From contig JADJOX010000007.1 of NCBI GenBank assembly GCA_016713565.1, forward strand, positions 62,001 through 126,000: DNA of 64,000 bases. The letters are read 5' to 3'. Source of the DNA: Ignavibacteriota bacterium (GTDB lineage: Bacteria > Bacteroidota > Ignavibacteria > Ignavibacteriales > Melioribacteraceae). The notes beneath the pieces were generated by a model. The model had not been told where the DNA came from and made no database searches. It saw nothing but the letters and a program-made list of their open reading frames with translations. A program made the translations under genes and the position numbers. Shown here in pieces: positions 54,733-63,697 of this stretch. Numbering within the stretch: position 1 is the first letter of the stretch; every line of letters starts with the position of its first letter.

Positions 54733-55569
54733 TTATTTCTTCAGACATATGTCAATTATTACCGGCATATGGTCCGAAGGATATTTGCCATCAGTCTTGT
54801 CTCCGATTACAGCATGATGTAAAACATCAATTTTATCTGATACAAAAATGAAGTCGATTTTTTCCCTGCCTGTCAGGTCGTTTTCAAATCCGTTAAACGT
54901 TATATCTGTTCCGTATCTAAATTGAGATTTGTTTTCAGAGTCGCTAATAATTCCAGATTCGTTTATTATTTTATAACCTTCAAATTCTTTTGAAAAATTA
55001 AAATCGCCCATTAAAATAGATGGAAGTCCGTTTGATAAATTTTTTATTTTATTTACAATTAATTTTGCGCTTTCAACTCTTGCAACAATTCCCATATGAT
55101 CAAAATGCGTGCACGCGACAAACAACGATTCTTTATTAATTTTATTTTTTACAACTGCCCAGCTTACAATTCTATTTAGGCTTGCGTCCCAACCTTTCGA
55201 AGGGACATCAGGATTTTCTGATAGCCAAAAAGTCCCGCTATTTAAAACTTCAAATTTATTTGAAATAAATAATGTGCTGAACTCACCTTCATTTTTTCCG
55301 TCATCTCTTCCAACGCCAATTTGCTGATAATCTGAAAATTCTGTTTTCAAATATTCAACTTGTTCCAATAAAGCTTCTTGTACTCCAAAAATATCGGGAC
55401 TATGGAATCTAATCATTTCAGCAACATTTGGTTTTCTTACTTCCCATTCTTCACCCGGATTATTATTAGCGTATCTAATATTATAAGTCATTATTCTAAA
55501 TTGTGAATTCTGTGCTGCTAAATTTGAAACAAAAAATAGAATTACAAATATTAAGAAATTTTTTTTCAT
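54733..55569 (-). CDS. Exported endonuclease/exonuclease/phosphatase-family protein
   Basis: A 278-residue member of the EEP fold with signal peptide (NFLIFVILFFVSNLAAQ). Metal and catalytic motifs are TYNIRYANN (Asn), VQEAL (Glu), CTHFDHMG (His), MGDFNFS (Asp-Phe-Asn) and YPSDHMPVIIDI (Asp-His). The layout is nearest to secreted EEP proteins often found near sugar-use loci, so phosphodiester or phosphate-ester cleavage outside the cytoplasm is likely; DNA specificity cannot be shown. It lies 61 bases downstream of the CotH-type gene on the same strand. Confidence 0.9.
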   Translation of the reverse strand: MKKNFLIFVILFFVSNLAAQNSQFRIMTYNIRYANNNPGEEWEVRKPNVAEMIRFHSPDIFGVQEALLEQVEYLKTEFSDYQQIGVGRDDGKNEGEFSTLFISNKFEVLNSGTFWLSENPDVPSKGWDASLNRIVSWAVVKNKINKESLFVACTHFDHMGIVARVESAKLIVNKIKNLSNGLPSILMGDFNFSKEFEGYKIINESGIISDSENKSQFRYGTDITFNGFENDLTGREKIDFIFVSDKIDVLHHAVIGDKTDGKYPSDHMPVIIDICLKK

Positions 55570-55630
55570 TATTATACCATTGAATTTTAGAAAGTAGGTT
55601 TAATCATACTTTATAAATTTAGGCATTTAT

Positions 55631-58600
55631 TTACTTCAGTAAAATCATTTTTTTAATTTTAACAAAATCCCCTGATTTTAATTTATAATAATAAATACCT
55701 GAGACCAATTTTGAATTGCTGAATTCAATTTCATGAACGCCTGAATTTAAAGTTGAATTTAATAGTACTTCCACCTTTTCGCCTATCACATTATAAATAT
55801 CTAAGGTCACTTCAGCCTTTTTCGGCAAAGTAAATCTAATTTTTGTGGATGGATTAAACGGATTGGGATAATTTTGGAATAATTCAAATTTTACAGGAAT
55901 TTCTTCTTTCTCTTCAATTACCGAAGTTATAAAATTACTGTTTTGTTTTCCCGGCGTTCCATTCCCATTTGAACTTCTCCAATTAGAATATTTACTATTA
56001 TCAAAACCGGGGTTTAATAATTCCAAAGTGCTTCCGGAGCCGTCGGGGATTGTTGTCCATGGACTTTCATCATCATATCTAACGCTGTCAATCAATTCAT
56101 TATTGTTATCGTAAAGCCTTAAAAGTTCTCCGCCATTACTTATATTAAAATTAAAATTTCCTACAATTTTATTTACATCGCTAAAATATTTTAAAAATTC
56201 TGTTGTGTCATTTGATATCACCAAATAATCTTTCGGCTGTATTATTGTATTTTCCGGAATTTCAAATCTGTTAGTATCAATTTCATCACTAAATATCCAA
56301 TTGCTTATATCAATTTGCTGATCTGAATTATTAAACAGCTCAATCCAATCTTTAGTGTCGAATTCACTATTTGAATTATAGTTTATTTCATTTATTACAA
56401 TATCTTTGAAATCGGATTTTTTTTGAAATTTAGCATGCAAATTTAAAGTGCCTCCAACATAAATTTCTATACTGTCGGATGTAGATTCAACCGAACCTTC
56501 CCAACCGACAAATTCATAACCTGGATTTGGAATAGCTATAAGATCAATATTTGTTCCTTTAAAGTAGCTTCCGTACCATGATTTTTTTTCAATAATCAAA
56601 GAATTTATTTTAACTTTGCCTGCGGAAATATCATTGTTCTCAATTACAACTATATTCATTCCGGTAAGTTTAAAGTAATCTTCAAAATATTGTTTTAAAT
56701 TAGATACCCGTAAATCGGCAAAATTATTCATTGACTCAATATTATATTCCCAATAGGATGAATCAATTTCATTCCATTTTTCAATATGGTCCGGAATTTC
56801 GGGTCTAATTCTGTTTGCAAGATTACCTAAAATATTTTTTATATTTTCAGGTACAAATACTGAATTACATAAATCGGCAAAACGATTAATAAATTTTTTC
56901 TTAAATAAATTGTTTTCCAAAAGTTTTCTTAAGTTAAGAGTTGACCAAGGCGGGTTAGGCCAATCCGGTCCGGAAGGCTCCGTAGCAAATTTTAACGTAT
57001 TGTGCTTATAACTTTCAATAAATCCAAATCCGAAATCGGTATCAAAAATTATCCAGCGCCATTTCGGGTGTTGAGTTCTGGACCGCCAAAATTTATTATT
57101 ATTTCCGGGCCAATCTGTATTTGCTATATAAATTTGCATTAGATTGTAATCAATAAAACTCGGGATATCAATCTGATCTTCTACAACTTTATAATTAGCG
57201 TCATTAACTAAGCTATGAGTATTGAGAAATTCTGTAAGTGCAATATAGCTTTCGTTATCGCCGTCAACTATTGCCCCTTCCAATTCCAATAAATCTATCG
57301 AACTTTTATCGTAATTATAATGAGATTCAAAATAACTTAAATTAACTTTTTCTCTTATATTATGAATTCCCCAATATTCTCCATTTAAATAAAGAACAGA
57401 AGGCGTGTAAGCTAAGTTATCAATATCTAAATTATTTGCAATTGTGTGAATAAATCCATCGCGCAATAAAGAACCGGTCCAATCATTTCCGGAATTTCTG
57501 AAAATCAACGATTCAAATTTATCTATTGTGCGGTTGTCGAAAAATTTATAGTCAAAGGGATTATTCCCAACCGCAAACACTGCCAATGATTTTTGAGCAT
57601 TTGCTCTACTCCAATTTCCATAAATCTTTACGTCTGCATCCCAATTCTTAATTATATTATTATCAATTTCAAAAAATTCAAATGATACGGGACGCGACCA
57701 ATCCTGCCAATAATTTGCGCCAAAATGCGGTATTGCAGATTCGGCATTTGGACCTAACACATAAATTCCATAATTATAATCCCACAAATTGTACGGATCT
57801 GTTGAAATGGAAATTACGGGAAGGTATTCGCTTTTGTTTACAAAATAAGTTTGCGTTAAAGTTTTGCTTGGAAGAAAATTACTCTGAAATGATTTTAACC
57901 TCAAAACTTTAGTATTATTTAAAACTAAATTTTTTGTAAACAGATTTGAATTTATAGTTGGCTCCGACCCATCCAAAGTATAATAAGTTTTTGCATCGGG
58001 ATTTGGGTCAATTATATTCAGAGTAATGGAGTTTTCATAAAATCCTGCTGGAAAATTAAGGCTTGGTATTTCGAGCTTTCCAATAAATCCATCATTTCTA
58101 TTACTACTTCCTGGAGTAGGTATACTAAACAAAAGCCAATTTTTTCCTTCATTTTGCCTGCCGAAAGAAATATCACTTTCAATATTATTTAATTTAACGG
58201 AATCAATAATTTCGCCGGAGATATTGCTTAGAAATAATGTTTCATTGCCAGAATCAAGTTTAAAATTTGTATGCAGAGTCGGAATTGCATGCTTAACTTC
58301 TTCAACAATATTGGTTTCAGAATCGCTTATTTTATAACCGATAGTAAGATACGGAATAGCGGTAAGATCGCTTGAATTAATTCCGAAATTATTTATTTGT
58401 ACTGAAAGTATATTGTTTCCCTCAATCAAAATATTTTCCAAATCATCTACATAATATGAATCTAATTTTTGACCTTGAATTAATTTTGGTTCAACAGAAA
58501 AATCAGCATCTCTATTAAACACAATAAATTCACCTTTTAAGCCCAAGTTGGCTCTTGCTATTTCAATACCATTTAAATACGCCACAAAGCCATCGTCATA

Positions 58601-59149
58601 GTCAATATTAAAAAGCATTTGAGCAATATTGTTTTTATCCGAGATATTAAAATTCTTTCTTATATAAATCGAATTAACATTTTGAATAACTGTATTATCG
58701 TCATCATCCCCATAGCCAATACCGCTTTTACCAATATTCCATCCTACATCATTAAATGTTATATCTTTCCAGCCTGATGGAGGTTCTTTTATTCCAAGAA
58801 AATATTTCCAATAGTCACCTTTTTTTATTATTGTTTCCCAAGATGACGAAATAGATTTAATATTCTTACCGGAAGCGTTAACAATTAAAAAGCTATTACC
58901 ATTTAATGTTAATGAAGGCAATACCCATTTCTGCAACTCTAATTTATTATCTGATAACGCATAGCCTTCAAGATTTATAACTTCTGAACTGTTATTATAT
59001 AATTCTATCCAATCCGGCGTGTCACCGTATTCATCAAAATAAGTTTTAGAGTTTGAAGTCATAACTTCATTAATTAGGATATTTTGCCCGTTAGTTATAT
59101 CGGATATGTTTAAAGCAAGAATGAATAAAAAGGAAGAATAATATTTCAA
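55631..59149 (-). CDS. Secreted CotH-kinase/lamin-tail multidomain protein with T9SS sorting domain
   Basis: A 1172-residue surface protein. In order: signal peptide, lamin-tail domain (INEVMTSNSKTYFDEYGDTP, DWIELYNNSS), a jelly-roll-like insertion (SIYIRKNFNISD), chitobiase-C-like domain (YYTLDGSEPTINSNLF), CotH kinase-like domain (about 460-800: KIYGNWSRANAQKSLAVFA, FRNSGNDWTGSLLRDGF, LNGEYWGIHNIREKVN, RWIIFDTDFGFGF), Big/FIVAR-like repeat (YEFVGWEGSVESTSD), second lamin-tail domain (KDWIELFNNSDQQID) and T9SS domain (FQNYPNPFNPSTKIRFTLP). CotH kinases phosphorylate secreted proteins. TTG start with GGGGG upstream. It lies downstream of the beta-glucan operon, past a terminator. Substrate unknown. 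Confidence 0.87.
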   Translation of the reverse strand: MKYYSSFLFILALNISDITNGQNILINEVMTSNSKTYFDEYGDTPDWIELYNNSSEVINLEGYALSDNKLELQKWVLPSLTLNGNSFLIVNASGKNIKSISSSWETIIKKGDYWKYFLGIKEPPSGWKDITFNDVGWNIGKSGIGYGDDDDNTVIQNVNSIYIRKNFNISDKNNIAQMLFNIDYDDGFVAYLNGIEIARANLGLKGEFIVFNRDADFSVEPKLIQGQKLDSYYVDDLENILIEGNNILSVQINNFGINSSDLTAIPYLTIGYKISDSETNIVEEVKHAIPTLHTNFKLDSGNETLFLSNISGEIIDSVKLNNIESDISFGRQNEGKNWLLFSIPTPGSSNRNDGFIGKLEIPSLNFPAGFYENSITLNIIDPNPDAKTYYTLDGSEPTINSNLFTKNLVLNNTKVLRLKSFQSNFLPSKTLTQTYFVNKSEYLPVISISTDPYNLWDYNYGIYVLGPNAESAIPHFGANYWQDWSRPVSFEFFEIDNNIIKNWDADVKIYGNWSRANAQKSLAVFAVGNNPFDYKFFDNRTIDKFESLIFRNSGNDWTGSLLRDGFIHTIANNLDIDNLAYTPSVLYLNGEYWGIHNIREKVNLSYFESHYNYDKSSIDLLELEGAIVDGDNESYIALTEFLNTHSLVNDANYKVVEDQIDIPSFIDYNLMQIYIANTDWPGNNNKFWRSRTQHPKWRWIIFDTDFGFGFIESYKHNTLKFATEPSGPDWPNPPWSTLNLRKLLENNLFKKKFINRFADLCNSVFVPENIKNILGNLANRIRPEIPDHIEKWNEIDSSYWEYNIESMNNFADLRVSNLKQYFEDYFKLTGMNIVVIENNDISAGKVKINSLIIEKKSWYGSYFKGTNIDLIAIPNPGYEFVGWEGSVESTSDSIEIYVGGTLNLHAKFQKKSDFKDIVINEINYNSNSEFDTKDWIELFNNSDQQIDISNWIFSDEIDTNRFEIPENTIIQPKDYLVISNDTTEFLKYFSDVNKIVGNFNFNISNGGELLRLYDNNNELIDSVRYDDESPWTTIPDGSGSTLELLNPGFDNSKYSNWRSSNGNGTPGKQNSNFITSVIEEKEEIPVKFELFQNYPNPFNPSTKIRFTLPKKAEVTLDIYNVIGEKVEVLLNSTLNSGVHEIEFSNSKLVSGIYYYKLKSGDFVKIKKMILLK

Positions 59150-59173
59150 CTAACCCCCGGCAAAATATTTAAT

Positions 59174-59210
59174 TTTAAAAAAATAGTGAACCATTTTTTA
59201 GTTCACTATT
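59174..59210 (-). terminator. Intrinsic terminator of the beta-glucan operon
   Basis: AATAGTGAAC (59182-59191) and GTTCACTATT (59201-59210) form a perfect 10-base stem; on the minus strand it is followed by a run of T. It lies 25 bases after the GH16 stop and separates that operon from the CotH-type gene. Confidence 0.88.
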
Positions 59211-59234
59211 ATAAGCTGAATAAAATTAAAAAAT

Positions 59235-60080
59235 TTAGTTTTCTATTTTTTGATACACTCTTACATAATCGACTTCCATAGAAGCTGGAAATGCATCCGG
59301 ATCAATTCCTTGAACACCGCCCCAATTACCGCCGACAGCCAAATTTAAGATCAAATGAAACCTTTTATCAAAAGGCCATTTCTCCCAGCCGCTATTTTCA
59401 TTTGAAAATGAAAAATATTTCTGGTCATCAATAAAAAAATCAATTTTTTCAGCTGACCAATCAATTGAATATTTTACAAATTCGGTTGTGGCATTTGGAA
59501 TTTTAAGTGTCTTTGTTTTTTGAGTTCCAATTACATGATTGTAAGCTTTAGTATGGACAGATCCGTGAATAACATTTGGGTCGTAACCGACGTGTTCCAT
59601 TATATCAATTTCACCGCTTTCCGGCCATCCGCCGTATTCCCAATCAGTCGAAAGCATCCAAATCGCAGGCCAGGTTCCTTTTCCAGTTGGTACTTTAGCG
59701 TAAACATCTATTCTGCCATATTTCCAATCGCCTTTATACTTGGTTCTTAATCTTGCTGAAGTAAAATCTCTTGTACCTCCCGCGCTCGTATACTGTTCTT
59801 TAACGGCAGTTATAACCAATTTGCCGTTTTTAATAGAAGAGTTCTGTGATCTTGCGGTATAATACTGAAGTTCATTATTTCCGCCGCCATCAGCATTAAC
59901 TTCGTATTCCCATTTTGATAAATCTATTTCGGAACCATTAAATTCATCGATCCACACAAGTTTATAACCATCTATTTGCGGAATTGAATTATCATTTTTA
60001 GGATCGTTTCCAGAATCGGAACAATTGAGAAACGAAAATAGCAATAGTATATTTAATAATGTCATCATTTTAAATTTCAT
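59235..60080 (-). CDS. GH16 beta-glucanase (laminarinase-like) lipoprotein
   Basis: A 281-residue lipoprotein (lipobox SFLNC, Cys20) with a single GH16 domain. The catalytic motif ExDxxE is GEIDIMEH (Glu157 nucleophile, Glu162 acid/base). WIDEFNGSEIDLSKWEYEVN, RLRTKYKGDWKYGRIDVYAK and GTWPAIWMLS are typical of laminarinases (beta-1,3-glucanases). The C-terminal FHLILNLAVGGNWGG and VDYVRVYQ complete the fold. ATG at 60080 was chosen over an upstream TTG because it directly leads into the lipoprotein signal. It ends an operon with an SGLT-type symporter and a GH3 enzyme, the logical set for surface cutting, import and trimming of beta-glucan. Confidence 0.92.
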   Translation of the reverse strand: MKFKMMTLLNILLLFSFLNCSDSGNDPKNDNSIPQIDGYKLVWIDEFNGSEIDLSKWEYEVNADGGGNNELQYYTARSQNSSIKNGKLVITAVKEQYTSAGGTRDFTSARLRTKYKGDWKYGRIDVYAKVPTGKGTWPAIWMLSTDWEYGGWPESGEIDIMEHVGYDPNVIHGSVHTKAYNHVIGTQKTKTLKIPNATTEFVKYSIDWSAEKIDFFIDDQKYFSFSNENSGWEKWPFDKRFHLILNLAVGGNWGGVQGIDPDAFPASMEVDYVRVYQKIEN

Positions 60081-60085
60081 TTTAA

Positions 60086-61723
60086 TTACCAAAAAATTGC
60101 ATAAAGCAATGCTAAAATTAAACAGATTGTATATGCAAAAATATTGAAAGTTTTATCTGTTGTAAATATTTTAGCTGTTAAATTGAATCCCTTTACATCA
60201 TCTACATTTTCATTTGTAGCTAAGCTAATCATTCCTGAAATTACAATTGTAATTATAAAAGTATATAACATTTGATCCATAAACGGCAACTGAATTGCAG
60301 GCATCTTTAACGCCAACGCTACTGGAATTGAAAGTATTGCACCCCAAATAGCTCCGCGCGTTGTCACTTTTTTCCAGAATAACCCCATCATTGAAACAGC
60401 TAAAATACCTGGACTAACTAAACCGGTATATTCCTGAATATACTGAAAAACTTGCGGCAAGCTTTTTAAAAACGGCGCTACTAACAATGCAATTACCAAC
60501 GCTCCGGCCGCGGTTAATCGTCCAACAGTTACAAGATTTTTCTCGCTTGATGTCTTATTGATATATGGTTTATAAATATCCATAGTAAAAATTGTAGCAG
60601 TAGAATTTAACATTGACGCGAGAGAGGAAACAATAGCGGCAGTCAAAGCGGCAATAACAATTCCTTTTAATCCACTTGGTACAAACATGCTTACTAACCA
60701 TGGATATGCTTTATCATAATTAAGTGATCCGTCAGCTTTTAGGAAAGCTTCTTTTGCTCCTTGAATGAGTGCAGTACCATCAGGCTGTGAAAACATTACA
60801 AATGCAACAATTCCCGGAACAACAACAATAAGAGGAATAATAAGTTTTAAAAATGCCGCAAATGCAATACCTTTTTGTGCTTCTTTTAATGATTTTGCGG
60901 CAAGTGTTCTTTGAATAATATACTGGTTAAATCCCCAATAATATAAATTTGCAATCCACATTCCGCCAATTAGTACTGCAATTCCAGGAAGATTATTAAA
61001 TTCCGGATTATCTTTCGATAAGATCATGTGAAATTTATCTCCCGCGGTATTGTAAATATGAGATAATCCATTAAAAATTCCGCCTTGGGGAGTAACATAA
61101 TCCAACGCTATAACAGTGGTTATAATTCCGCCAAGAATTAATAAAATAACTTGAACTACATCTGTCCAGGCAACCGCAGATAAACCACCGTATAATGAAT
61201 ATGCAGCAGCTAAAACTCCGAGTCCAATCATTGCAGGGACAAGTAATGAACCATCTCCGGTTCCCATAACGGTATCAAGCGCCTTTGCGCCAAGAAACAT
61301 AACTGTAGTAAGATTTACAAATACAAATAAGAAAATCCAGAAGATTGCCAAAATTGTTTTAAGAGTTGTATTAAACCTTTGTTCAATAAATTCAGGTATT
61401 GTATAAATCTTTTTTTCAATGAATATTGGAAGAAAAAACTTACCAACAATAAGTAAAGTTAATGCGGCCATCCATTCATAAGAAGCAATGGCCAAACCGC
61501 CTGCAAATCCGGAACCGGACATTCCAATTATCTGTTCAGCGGAAATATTAGCCGCAATCAACGATGAACCGATTGCCCACCAAGTTAAAGTGTTGCCGGC
61601 TAAAAAATAATCATTGGAATTTTTTTCATGTCCTTTCTTTGTTCTTGAAACAAATAAACCTAAAGAAACAATTCCAATTATGTAAACACCAAATATCACA
61701 TAATCTAAGCTAGTAAAGTTCAA
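60086..61723 (-). CDS. Sodium/sugar symporter, SGLT type (SSS family)
   Basis: A 545-residue inner-membrane transporter with about 14 helices. It matches the Vibrio galactose/glucose symporter vSGLT closely: YFLAGNTLTWWAIGSSLIAANISAEQIIGMSGSGFAGGLAIASYEWMA and FLPIFIEKKIYTIPEFIEQRFN, then YSLYGGLSAVAWTDVVQ and LASMLNSTATIFTMDIY (the Na2-site serine region). It would import glucose or galactose with sodium. TTG start with AAGGAG upstream. It lies between GH3 and GH16 genes, so glucose from beta-glucan is the likely substrate; galactose is possible given the galTK genes in the window. Confidence 0.94.
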   Translation of the reverse strand: MNFTSLDYVIFGVYIIGIVSLGLFVSRTKKGHEKNSNDYFLAGNTLTWWAIGSSLIAANISAEQIIGMSGSGFAGGLAIASYEWMAALTLLIVGKFFLPIFIEKKIYTIPEFIEQRFNTTLKTILAIFWIFLFVFVNLTTVMFLGAKALDTVMGTGDGSLLVPAMIGLGVLAAAYSLYGGLSAVAWTDVVQVILLILGGIITTVIALDYVTPQGGIFNGLSHIYNTAGDKFHMILSKDNPEFNNLPGIAVLIGGMWIANLYYWGFNQYIIQRTLAAKSLKEAQKGIAFAAFLKLIIPLIVVVPGIVAFVMFSQPDGTALIQGAKEAFLKADGSLNYDKAYPWLVSMFVPSGLKGIVIAALTAAIVSSLASMLNSTATIFTMDIYKPYINKTSSEKNLVTVGRLTAAGALVIALLVAPFLKSLPQVFQYIQEYTGLVSPGILAVSMMGLFWKKVTTRGAIWGAILSIPVALALKMPAIQLPFMDQMLYTFIITIVISGMISLATNENVDDVKGFNLTAKIFTTDKTFNIFAYTICLILALLYAIFW

Positions 61724-61754
61724 ATTTGGTTCTCCTTAAATTAAGTACTATAAA

Positions 61755-63611
61755 TTATTTTTTATAATTCAATCCGAATCCATAAGCGAATAACGGATCA
61801 TATTTTTCATCGCCAATATTAATTGGAAGCTGGTCAATGCTTTTAGGCCAAGTAAAAGAAAGTTTACCTGTAAAATCTGCATCGCCGAATAAAACATCAG
61901 CTATTCCTTGTCCTTCGGATCCAGGCAGCCAGGCGGCAACAAAAGCGTCGGCTTTTTCTAAAGTATTACCAATTATTAATGGTCTGCCGGAAAGTAAAAC
62001 TACAACCATAGGTTTTTTGGATGCTTTTACTTTTGCGATAGTTTTAATATCTTCATCTTTTAAATCTAATTTAGGATCATCTCCAAAACCTTCTGCATAA
62101 GGATTTTCTCCAACAACAACAATAACGATATCGGCTTTTTCCGCGCCGCTTCCATCAACTGTAGTAAACACATTGGAATTTTTATCAACTGTATTTTTAA
62201 CTGCGTTGAATATACTAGTTCCGCCTTTAACTACTTCACCATTATTTCCCTGCCAAGAAATTGTCCATCCGCCGCATTGCATTCCTATGTTATCAGCGCC
62301 TCTTCCTGTTACTAAAATGTTTTTTACATTTTTTGAAATTGGGAGAACATTATTATCATTTTTTAATAAAACTAAAGATTGCTGAACAGCTTTACGCGCA
62401 ACTTCTCTATTTTCTTTTGAACCAACTTTATCCGTAAAGTTATTTTTTAGTTTCGCTTTGTTGAATAAATCAAAATTAAATTTTGCTCTTAAAATTCTTG
62501 TAACCGCATCGTCAATTCTACTGACAGGCACTTTACCTTCATTAACCAATTCTTTAAGATAAGTAATAAAATCCAAATAAGTATTTATTGTTTGTCCGTT
62601 ATCTCCTATCTTCCCTTGTTGAGCAGGTCCATTTGGAATCATTATCATATCTAAACCGGCGTTAATAGATTTTTCAATATCGCTTTTATAATCGCCTTCA
62701 AGCTGATCGATAGCAGCCCAATCTGAAACAATAAATCCTTTATAATTTAATTCGCCTTTCAATAAGTCGGTGATCAAATATTTGTTTTCGTGCATTTTTT
62801 TACCATTCCAACTGCTGTATGATATCATAATTGAAGCGGTATTTTCTTTCATTGCCGCAACATAACCTTGTAAATGGATTTTTCTTAAAGTCGGTTCATC
62901 AACTTCTGTATTCCCCTGATCTTTACCGTTAGTAGTTCCGCCGTCACCCATAAAATGTTTTGTACAAGACATTACCGCTTCAGCTGATGCAAGATTTTCA
63001 TTTTCAAATCCTTTAACAGCAGCAGCGCCAAGCTGTGCAACTAATTCAGGATCTTCACTAAAACTTTCATAAGTTCTTCCCCATCTTTCGTCTCTTACTA
63101 CTGCAACGCATGGCGCAAACGTCCAATGAATTTTAGTGGCTGATATTTCCTGTGCGGCAGTTTTTGCGACAAGTTCTATCAATTCAGGATTTCTTGTACA
63201 GCCTAATCCAATATTGTGAGGAAAGATTGTCGCGTTATTTGCATTGTTGTGACCGTGAACTGCATCGATGCCTAAAATGATTGGAATTCCCAATCTTGAT
63301 TTTAGTGAGCAATCAATTAAACTATCTGCAACTTTTGACCAGCCAAGTGCTGATATATCCGAAATTTCAGAATTACCGCCCCAAAGTACTGAGCCGATAG
63401 CATATTTAGTAATATCATTATAATCCGTTAATGCGTTTTGATCAACTTGCGTCATCTGTCCAATTTTTTCATCAAGAGTCATTTGTGCCAGCAGTTCTTG
63501 CACTTTTTCGTCAACACTTAAATCTTTCTGTTTAGTAGATTCATCATTTTTTGAACAGCTTAAGATTAGAAATAATAAAAAGAAAACGATAATTAAGTTA
63601 TTTTTTTTCAT
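61755..63611 (-). CDS. GH3 beta-glucosidase lipoprotein
   Basis: A 618-residue glycoside hydrolase family 3 lipoprotein (lipobox LILSC, Cys19; ATG at 63611 after a TTG). The N-terminal barrel shows MTQVDQNALTDY, WTFAPCVAVVRDERWGRTYESFSEDP, CTKHFMGDGG and the nucleophile Asp in FIVSDWAAID. The second domain starts at SLVLLKNDNNVLPI and has VIVVVGENPYAEGFGDDP. It splits beta-glucosides such as laminari- or cello-oligosaccharides from the end, releasing glucose for the adjacent symporter. First gene of the beta-glucan operon. Confidence 0.94.
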   Translation of the reverse strand: MKKNNLIIVFFLLFLILSCSKNDESTKQKDLSVDEKVQELLAQMTLDEKIGQMTQVDQNALTDYNDITKYAIGSVLWGGNSEISDISALGWSKVADSLIDCSLKSRLGIPIILGIDAVHGHNNANNATIFPHNIGLGCTRNPELIELVAKTAAQEISATKIHWTFAPCVAVVRDERWGRTYESFSEDPELVAQLGAAAVKGFENENLASAEAVMSCTKHFMGDGGTTNGKDQGNTEVDEPTLRKIHLQGYVAAMKENTASIMISYSSWNGKKMHENKYLITDLLKGELNYKGFIVSDWAAIDQLEGDYKSDIEKSINAGLDMIMIPNGPAQQGKIGDNGQTINTYLDFITYLKELVNEGKVPVSRIDDAVTRILRAKFNFDLFNKAKLKNNFTDKVGSKENREVARKAVQQSLVLLKNDNNVLPISKNVKNILVTGRGADNIGMQCGGWTISWQGNNGEVVKGGTSIFNAVKNTVDKNSNVFTTVDGSGAEKADIVIVVVGENPYAEGFGDDPKLDLKDEDIKTIAKVKASKKPMVVVLLSGRPLIIGNTLEKADAFVAAWLPGSEGQGIADVLFGDADFTGKLSFTWPKSIDQLPINIGDEKYDPLFAYGFGLNYKK

Positions 63612-63697
63612 CAATTAGTCTCAATAATATTTTCAAAATTTAAAAAATAGTTTATTAACTTTTTTTGCTGAAGCAATTTATTTGTCATATTGTAAAT

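Noticed and set aside
59235..63611. SusC/SusD-type polysaccharide utilisation locus
   Set aside because: No TonB-dependent receptor or SusD-like lipoprotein is present between the GH genes; only an SSS symporter.
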